Below, in pieces: positions 35,901 to 44,900 of a stretch of DNA of 64,000 nucleotides (positions are counted from its first letter, which is position 1; each line of letters begins with the position of its first letter). The stretch comes from Leguminivora glycinivorella. Lineage: Eukaryota; Arthropoda; Insecta; Lepidoptera; Tortricidae. The DNA is taken from assembly GCF_023078275.1 (NCBI RefSeq), contig NC_062990.1:1815501-1879500 (forward strand), read 5' to 3'. The notes under the pieces were generated by a model that was not told where the DNA came from, did not search any database, and saw nothing but the letters and a program-made list of their open reading frames with translations. A program made the translations under genes and the position numbers.

Positions 35901-38900
35901 TTATTTTAGATTATGACAAATAGTTTTCTGCCAAATTAAAATTCGCCGAAAATCGATTATGCGAAGTCTGTTATCCGAAAATCGTTTTAAATGGCATCGT
36001 CATTAAACAAGAACAAGTCTGTTATCCGAAAATCGTTTCAAATGGCATCGTCATAAAAAAGCAAATTGTAAAATCAATATCCGCATTATGTAATATGATA
36101 TAACATTAACACGTTGGTAGGCACTCGTAAACTTTGCTCAAAGCCGGAGAACCCGCTGGGTAGGTTCTCGCCTTACAAACGGGCGCTTATAAATTACGAC
36201 CGTTTTCTGACTTAGTGCGCCGATTTTTGTCTGGTGTAGTGTGGAGTATATCCCCCTCTCATTGATTGCTATATAAGTTGCCGCACGCTGTATAATATGA
36301 TGCACAATAAACCTATATCTCACACAAGTGACTTGTCATTTGGTTCCCACCTCACATGGCGACCCTGCCAGTTGATTGTGGTGAGTGCGAGTGAGTGTAG
36401 TTAAAGACTAGAATCCCCTCCTCACACTGGTACTGAATATGTTAACAGCTTAGTTTATCTGTAGCGGCTTTAGGATCTAGCTAAATCCGGCGCTACAGTC
36501 GCCCTTGCGTGATGCTCTTTCCCACCACGCCTCCGATTTTGCTCTCGAGAGGACAGACAAGACGAGAAGGCTAGTGTGGTGCTCTGTCACGCTTCAATGA
36601 CACGGTAGGAAGCAGGCGGGTGAAATTTTTAGCCTGTCAAACGGGAACAAAGAAGAAAAATACTAAAAATAGCATAGACAAGATAAGATATCGTTTATTC
36701 AAGTAGGATCTTACAACTTCTTTCGAATCGTGAAAATTAATCATAATCATAATCAAAATATTTATTCGTAATAAACTTAAAAACTACACATTATGGATAA
36801 AGTACGACTAAAAACTACAAATGTACAAGGGATGGGTAAGTTTATCATGAAATGGTCCCGTCTCTGCATAATGCCGACCCGGAGGTCAGCGCTGATCTTC
36901 CGACGAGACCATTTGCGAGACACGAACGCAGCCGCGTAATTACATTTAAATTAAATTAAAAAAATAAGTAGCAAATTTACAGAAACAATACACCGTGTTT
37001 CCGGTAACACTCAAAACCTCAGACACCCCAACTGATTTTTATTTTTTTAAACTCATCTAGAGTATTCATCTTTTAATCTGATGGTAACTTTTTTTTTAAT
37101 TGAATTTTTAATTTTCTGTACAGCTCTACTTGACTTTTAGCTCTACACTCAATAAAATAATTGCTAACTTCCACCATAAACCATAAAACTATTTATTTGT
37201 GTACGTTACTGCAACGACATAAGGTTTACCAATAGACAGCTAAGATGTAATTGTAAAACACTTTAAAGCTTTGTCACAGTAAACTTCAAATTGGACAGGT
37301 AATCGCAGTAAACAAATTTAAACCCAATATTCAAAATGACAAGGTTGTAATTAGGTACGAGTTCAATTTGTTATGACTTATGATAAACATTAAGTTTAAA
37401 CTGACAAACAACGTCAAACTCGTAGCGGAAAAAATAATCGTTCAAGTAACCAGCCAGTATTAATACCCCCAAATACTGAAAAAGGTAAACAACCTCTAGC
37501 AATTCGATATACACAATGTTGTCTTACGAGTACAATAGAAAATAATACAAATTTAAATAAAAATATTACCCCCATCAAGATATAGCTCAATCGATTCTAC
37601 TCTCGATTCTGAACAAACTGTTTTCAGGTTTTTAGTGTTAAGTGAAACACGGTGTATAACTTAACAATAAACCTATGAAATTTGCTTCTAATATATTATA
37701 AATATTATCATTCATTATTAATTCATTTAGTTTAGTTATAGACGGCCATGCATTTTTATCATTGATATATTCTTGAACAGTGTAGTATGCAGAGTATGCT
37801 TTACGTAACAGGCCGGACTTTACATATTTTTTAAGTGAATGTAGTGGTAAATCCAGTGCTTCCCTTGGTAATTTATTGTAGAAAAGAGATTAAAAAAGTA
37901 TCACGACTAAATCGAAAACCTGTCTGTACCCAACTAGTATTACCACCGTCGAAACTAGCAATGGTAAGAAACGGCCCTTACTGTCGATGCGTGCAAGTCA
38001 TGAATAAAGTGCTTGGCTTACTCAGTCTAGAAACTAATAACAAAATATTTAAAAATAGACTAAAAGACATTTTAATAGATAAATCGTACTATACAATGAA
38101 CGAATTTTTTAATGATGAAAGTTGGATTATATATAATCCAACTTTCATCATTAAAAAATTCGTTCATTGTATATACAAATTAATTTAGTTATGATTAGTA
38201 GGATTATTATTGGTATTTTTATTGTAAAATTTAGTGCGGTATGATTGACATTTTTATTATTATTTTTTTAGATGTAAATATTTTATGCATGAATTGTCGT
38301 TTATTAATGTGAAGTAGGCTAATATTATTTTAAAATCCGATATTGTACACCCTAGCAGGGTAATCGTGTACCTACCTGACCAAATGTAATACCAAACTGT
38401 ACAAATGAACATGATTTACAATGGAATAAATGAATATGAATATAGAATGCTACACATTGTCCTAGAAAAGATTTCTTTAATCGCTTTACGCATGACCTTA
38501 TGATTGTTTTCTTCCTTTGTTTTCCAGGTGGACCAAACGACCTGGAAAATCCTGGATGTTCCACTCCCAGTGTGCTCAGACGGCGCGCGGCCGTCGGGCG
38601 CGGCGGATGCAGTAGCGGCGGGCTTCGCGGCGCAGGCGGTCGTGCTCACCGCCGCCATCTTGAATTTACCCACAAGATATAAAATTACATTGTTGGGTTC
38701 AGCAACTAAAATACTAGACATCACGCCGGATTTGCCCGATCCAAAGTGAGTAGACTTTCAGAGTAATTTATGAGTGATTTTGACGGTTTGAGGCTTTTTA
38801 AAGACAAGTTGTTGTGTTCTCGGCCGCCATATTGAATTTACCCACGCTATATAAGATCACATTGTTGGAGTCTGCTACCATAGAGGGAAGAGTTGTAATG

Positions 38901-41900
38901 CGGATTATTTGTATAGGCATAGTTAAGTGACATCTAGCGACAATCTCGCGTCAAATAGCGTGAATTATCAGTTCCACTACTCGATGTTAGGTGGCAACAG
39001 TGTCTCGTCGGCCAAAAATTTAATATTAGAACAATTTACTTATATTACAAGCAGAAGGAATTGAAAACAGAATACTTATTAATACTATTGTAATATTAGC
39101 TAAAAATTGGTGAGCAATAGACTCTTCGTTCGTCGCGACATCTTTTGACAAGTAGCAGTACTTATAATTTAGGCTAGTTGACGCGTGATTGTCGCTAGAT
39201 GTCACTTAACTATGCCTATACAAATAACTCGCATTTACTGATGTATGGAGTTACAACCTTCCCATACTGATTCCTCTATGTCAGCTACTAAGATATTGAA
39301 TATTATATTACGCTAGATTTGCCGGATCCAAATTAAGTATTTAGGTGTGCGCGCCTTCGCTTGAACCAGTTGTGAGACACCCTCATCATAACGTAAATGG
39401 CCTAGTGCTTGAGTGACGAGATTATATCCGCTGTGCTGTGCCCTACCACACAAAGCGGCATATCATTCGCTGTGCCCTACCTACTAGCATCATAGCTCCA
39501 TCTCTCCACCAAAATGTTCACTTTGAATTCCAGCATACCCCTGTTCGCCCGCGGCGGCGACGCGACGCTATTCCGCTACGCCATGTTCCTACTGAACAAG
39601 TGCATCGCGCAGCTGTTGTGGGCTAGGGGCCTACCTGTCACTGATATGAGGCCTACGCTCGCTAATCTACAGAGACTGATGACTACTCCTCATAATTCGT
39701 AAGTATTCCAAACATTTTCTTAGCACCTCCTTTAAGGCTATTCGTTCTTTAAGCCCCCAGCTAAAGTTACATAGTATAGATAGATAGATAGATATCCGTG
39801 TATTTGCTTGTCACAATACACACAGAATACACAAAAGAAATAAGTCACAAAGAAGAATTAAAATTCATACTATCCATACTATCCATACTATCCATACTAA
39901 TATTATAAATGCGAAAGTAACTCTGTCTGTCTGTCTGTTACGCTTTCCCGCTTAAACCACGCAACCGATTTTGATGAAATTTGGAACAGACAATCTTTAG
40001 ACCCTGAGACAGAACATAGGCTACTTTTTATTTCGAAAAAAAGGGATGAAGGGGTTGAAAAAGAGGTTGAAAGTTTGTATGGGATTTCTTAATTTTAAAA
40101 GATAAAACCATGAAACTTTATATTTTAGCACTTGATAAGAAATCATTGAACATCTTGATAACGGATAGGGATAGGGATAGCGATAGCGATACGGATACGG
40201 ATACGGATAATATGGGTATCGTTAGAGGGATACGGATAATCGGTCGGCGGTCTCTTACAATCAATGTGCTCTAAGACGATCGTTGTTTGATTGCTTGAAG
40301 ATTACGTTTGCGATAAGTATAAGCAAAATGTAAAATTTTTTAAGGGATAATAGAAAAAAGTACTTTTTACCCACCGATCATAGTGTCGAAATACGGGCTA
40401 TCTGGGATGTTTATAAAGGTTTCCCCAGCGTATATAGAATTACCTACGCTGTGGTCGATGTGTAATATTTCTACAATCATTGCAAGCAAAAGTATTATGT
40501 GCAATCGAAATAATCGCAGATAAATATACCTACAGAGAAACCTAAGGATCCAAATGAAAATCTTAATGAATACTTTTATTACGCGGGCGAAGCCGCGGGT
40601 AAAAGCTAGTACATAATAAGCAAATGGAAAACAGGAAATTGCACAGATTTTTACAATAGTTTATTATAATACTGAACGCGTCGCAACTAGACAAAAGGCT
40701 CAGGATTACGCTACGCCCTGAGGCAGCAGCACTGATGTTCTGCCGGAACCAGATCAGATCACGTCAACACATAATTAAACAGGATAAGAAAAATTGTAAT
40801 GAGATGAAAGTATACAGGGTGGCCCATTCAAATCGGTCAGTATGGGAAAGTCTGAAACTATAAGACATACGAAGATTTGTTCTTAGGAACCATGTCACCG
40901 ATTTTGATAAAAAGAAAAACTGCATTCATACAATTAAAAAAAAAAGTGTACCCAGCTGGGGAATCGAACCCGGTTGTTTTGAAAAAAAAAACTTACACTA
41001 TTTCTATTCAGATATCGTTTGTGTAGGTCTTAAGCAGTAAATATCTCTAAGAAACATAATGTCTAAAATGAATAAAATGCATTTTTTTCACATACTTTAA
41101 TTTATCATAGTAGGTGTTCAAAGTGACCAAAATGTGTGATCAAAATCGGTGACATGGTTCCTAAGAACAAATCTTCGTATGTCTTACAGTTTCAGACTTT
41201 CCCATACTGACCGATTTGAATGGGCCACCCTGTATACCTAAAATACCTATAAATAATTGCCTATGAAACGAGTAAGATGAATGTTGTGAATTGTGATGAA
41301 TAAATTGATGAGTAAATTAAGTATAAATTAGAGATATTTCATGCTTTAGCTGCGCCATGCTTTTGGCTAAACAAGTGTATAGTGTATAGAGCAGTGCGGT
41401 ATATATATGAACTGCCAACGCGTTCTTCATTAAGAGAACGTTTTAGAGATATAAATATTCTAACAATGGCATCACAATACATCTATGACTGCATATTATA
41501 TGCTCTAAAAAATATAGAAACGTTTAAAAAATGTAACAGTGCTAGAAATAATCACAAAATAGTTATAATTAGGTCTCGTGTAAAGCGATTAAAGAAATCT
41601 TTTCTAGGACAATGTGTAGCATTTTACAATAAATTACCAAGGGAAGCATTGGATTTACCAATACATTCACTTAAGAAATATGTAAAGTCCGGTCTGTTAC
41701 GTAAAGCATACTACACTGTTCAAGAATATATCAATGACAAAAATGCATGGCCTTCTATAACTAAAACTTAATGAATGAATAATGAATGATAATATTTATA
41801 ATATGTTAGAAGCAAATTTCATAGGTTTGTTGTTAAGTTATATTGTTTCTGTAAATTTGTTATTTATTTTTTAATTTATTTTAATGTAATTTTGACGATT

Positions 41901-44900
41901 CGAAAGAGGTTGTAAAATCCTACTTGAATAAACGATATTTTATTTTATCTTATCTTTATCTTATCTGTTGGGGGCGACAGGCTTACCCTTTACTTATGCG
42001 AGGCCTACGCTTGCTTGATCTACAGAGTCCTACCTAGTCTAACGTAAGCAAACTAGATTTTTTAGCTCTTTAGACCTTCCTAAATCTTGAATCCTATATG
42101 AAATCTACGCTCTACAGAAAGTAACTATAGATAACCTCTTAATTCGTAAGTGCTACACTCGCTAACTCATAAAGACTAATGATAAATCTTAATTCGTAAG
42201 TATTTCACATTTATTGGATTCCTTAGGTATTCTTGAATCTATTCTATATTGAGCTTCTTCTAGTACAAAGTCTAGGCTAGTCATTTAAAGATATATTTTA
42301 ACATAATCTGTATCTCTTCTCTCATATTTGTCTAAATGTATATTTACATGATTACCAGAAAATTCATGCTAGAATAATTTCCAATAAGAGCCACACTGTC
42401 TGACACATTTTAAAATGATGGAATTTATTATTCAATCATCCTTAGGAAGAATTCTTATTTTTAAGAAGTTTAACACTCTTACGGTAGATGTCGCTACGGG
42501 TCCCATTGACCTTCGTAGTGGAAAATTTCGCTGGTTTGGTTGAAGTCTTGGTGGCTCAGTTGGAAGAGCGCTGGAGTATCGATCCAGAGGCCGTGAGTCA
42601 AGTCTCACCCAAGGCAGACATTTTCCACTTTTAAATTTATTCTAAGCCTATGCTAAGGATGTTTTGTAGTATTTAACAATTTTGTATCATTCTGTCTGTC
42701 CTCTCATACTTTCGTTGTCTGAAATACTGTAAAGTTCACGCTAGAACCACTTCCGAGCTAGAGAATGTTGTTATAGGAGCGACACGTCAAAACTGTTTGG
42801 AACGCACCGATGGCTGCCGGAACGGTGTTCGCACACGCAGAGCTTGAGAAGCCTTGTCGCCTCAGATAGAGGGAAGTACAGGCAGTTCAACAGGTTTAAG
42901 GTAAGATAATGGTACTTATTTTGTCTAGGGATACTCAAACTTGAGGAAAATAGCTAACTGAAATGTATCACATCTTTTGAGTAGCTTACGTAAGAACCGA
43001 AAACCCGACTATCGGCTATTTTATGATTTCTCCCTGGGAAGACGGCTAACCCAATATGGATCGCGGCATTACACCATAATATGAGAAACATTTTATGGCG
43101 GTCGGTTGTATAGTTTAGCTTCACACTCAGATAAATCCAGCCTACCCTCTTAAGAAATTACTACCCTTTTACGTCTTCTCACCAAATCGTAAAATCTAAT
43201 GTTCGGATTTTTCCGAATTTGTAGTTCAGATTAGATAGAGCAGATTATTTTAAATCAAAAGTGGTTCTGCTGCAAAGGGAACTAAGTGATAAATTACATT
43301 ATTTTTTATAAAATATTTTGTGTAAGTCCAGCGGCCCTGAATGAATGTATTTTGTCCAAGCTTACTTTGCTGGACTCTATATATTAACGTTTAAAAGTGT
43401 TTTCTTACACGGTTTTACTCTACAGTTTATAATTTATTTAATTACGCTTCTAATACATTGTATTGTGTTTGCAGGACTCCGTCGACGGCCAATCCCCACA
43501 GGCCGTGATGACGCTGAGTCGACACCGACACTCTAGAAGTGTTGGAAGTTACAACGACGACCAGGTATTTACGTAGCCAATCCTTATAAACTTTATAAAA
43601 TGTAATATTGTCTTCGGGTACCGCGATAGTTACTCATGAAATAAAACTATGGAAACGGATATCCAAACTTTAATAGAGAAGATGGCTTTACTTTACCACC
43701 GGCTTGGGATCCAGTAGTACATCTGATAATGGAACAAGCACGACGAAGGCTGTGAGGCATTTGTGTTGTATGGTGTTGGACATTTGCAGTTTGTTTTTGT
43801 CAATTGTGTGTAGATTAATTGGTTACTTAATTGTTTTTTTTAACATAGTAATGGTAAATTTTTTGAATATTGTATAACTAGCTTTATTAATAGTGTGTGA
43901 ACCTGCCTTAAAATTCTATATTATTTGTGGTCATGGTTCGTTAATATTTCTTGTATGTGGGTAGCTTTTGCACATTGTAATTTTTCCTCAGTCACCCGTT
44001 GACCACGAACGCTGTAAAGTGTTCGAAACGTCGGGATGAATTTTAAATTCATTATACGCGATTTAATCCGTTTCCATAGTTTTATTTCATTTATAAAATG
44101 TAAATCGTAAACTAGAACTTTCCTTTGCTAATCCGCGAATAGATAACGTGCAAGTCAATCAGTGCTAACCTGTTACAATTACTTGCGTATTTTTTACATG
44201 CAATTAATTTTACCACCCTCCCACCGCAAAAATAAAAATAAATACGCAAATAAATATAACAACCCACCACCAAAAATACAAAACTCGACACGTGTTTCGC
44301 CTCTCTACGAGGCATCCTCAGGAGCTGATGTTGACGGTCCGAAGTCCCGCAACTGGTCAGTTATTTTATTTTTGCGGTGGGAGGGTGGGAAAATTAATTG
44401 CATGTAAAAAATACGCAAGTAATTATAACAGGTTAGCACTGATTGACTTGCACGTTATCTATTCGCGGATTAGCAAAGGAAAGTTCTAGTTTACGATTAA
44501 CATGGATTTCCGCAAAGTAACGCCTGATTCCATCGATTTTATAAAATGTGTTTTTTAAACTGTAAACCGCTCTACATGTCATAGGAACATATCCATACTT
44601 TAAAATCATTTTCGTTTCGTTCGACCGCCAAAGACGTCAATTGACGCACAGCTACATCCCAATACCAACATTCGTGCATTTTGACAAGCACAATGAAGAG
44701 CCCGTCAAAGGTTCAAATGAGAAAATAAAAGCGTTTTGCTTTCTGAGCACGGCTGATTTTCGTAAATGGGCAAAAAATTTTTTTATTTCAAAAAATTCTT
44801 ACGTTAATTCATTGTATGAAATATTAAATTATTAACTGTTTCGTTTTGTATAGATACCGCTGTAAAACTTATAAATTCGCGGTCACCAAAAAAGCTTTCA

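Noticed and set aside
36138..36369. Host promoter and short gene
   Set aside because: The TATA box, AATAAA and TGGCGACC arrangement fits an LTR with primer binding site better; the short frames lack any motif.
44641..44835. 64-codon frame as a Uvrag exon
   Set aside because: No acceptor or donor in the right phase, and exons 9 and 10 already join in phase 0 without it.
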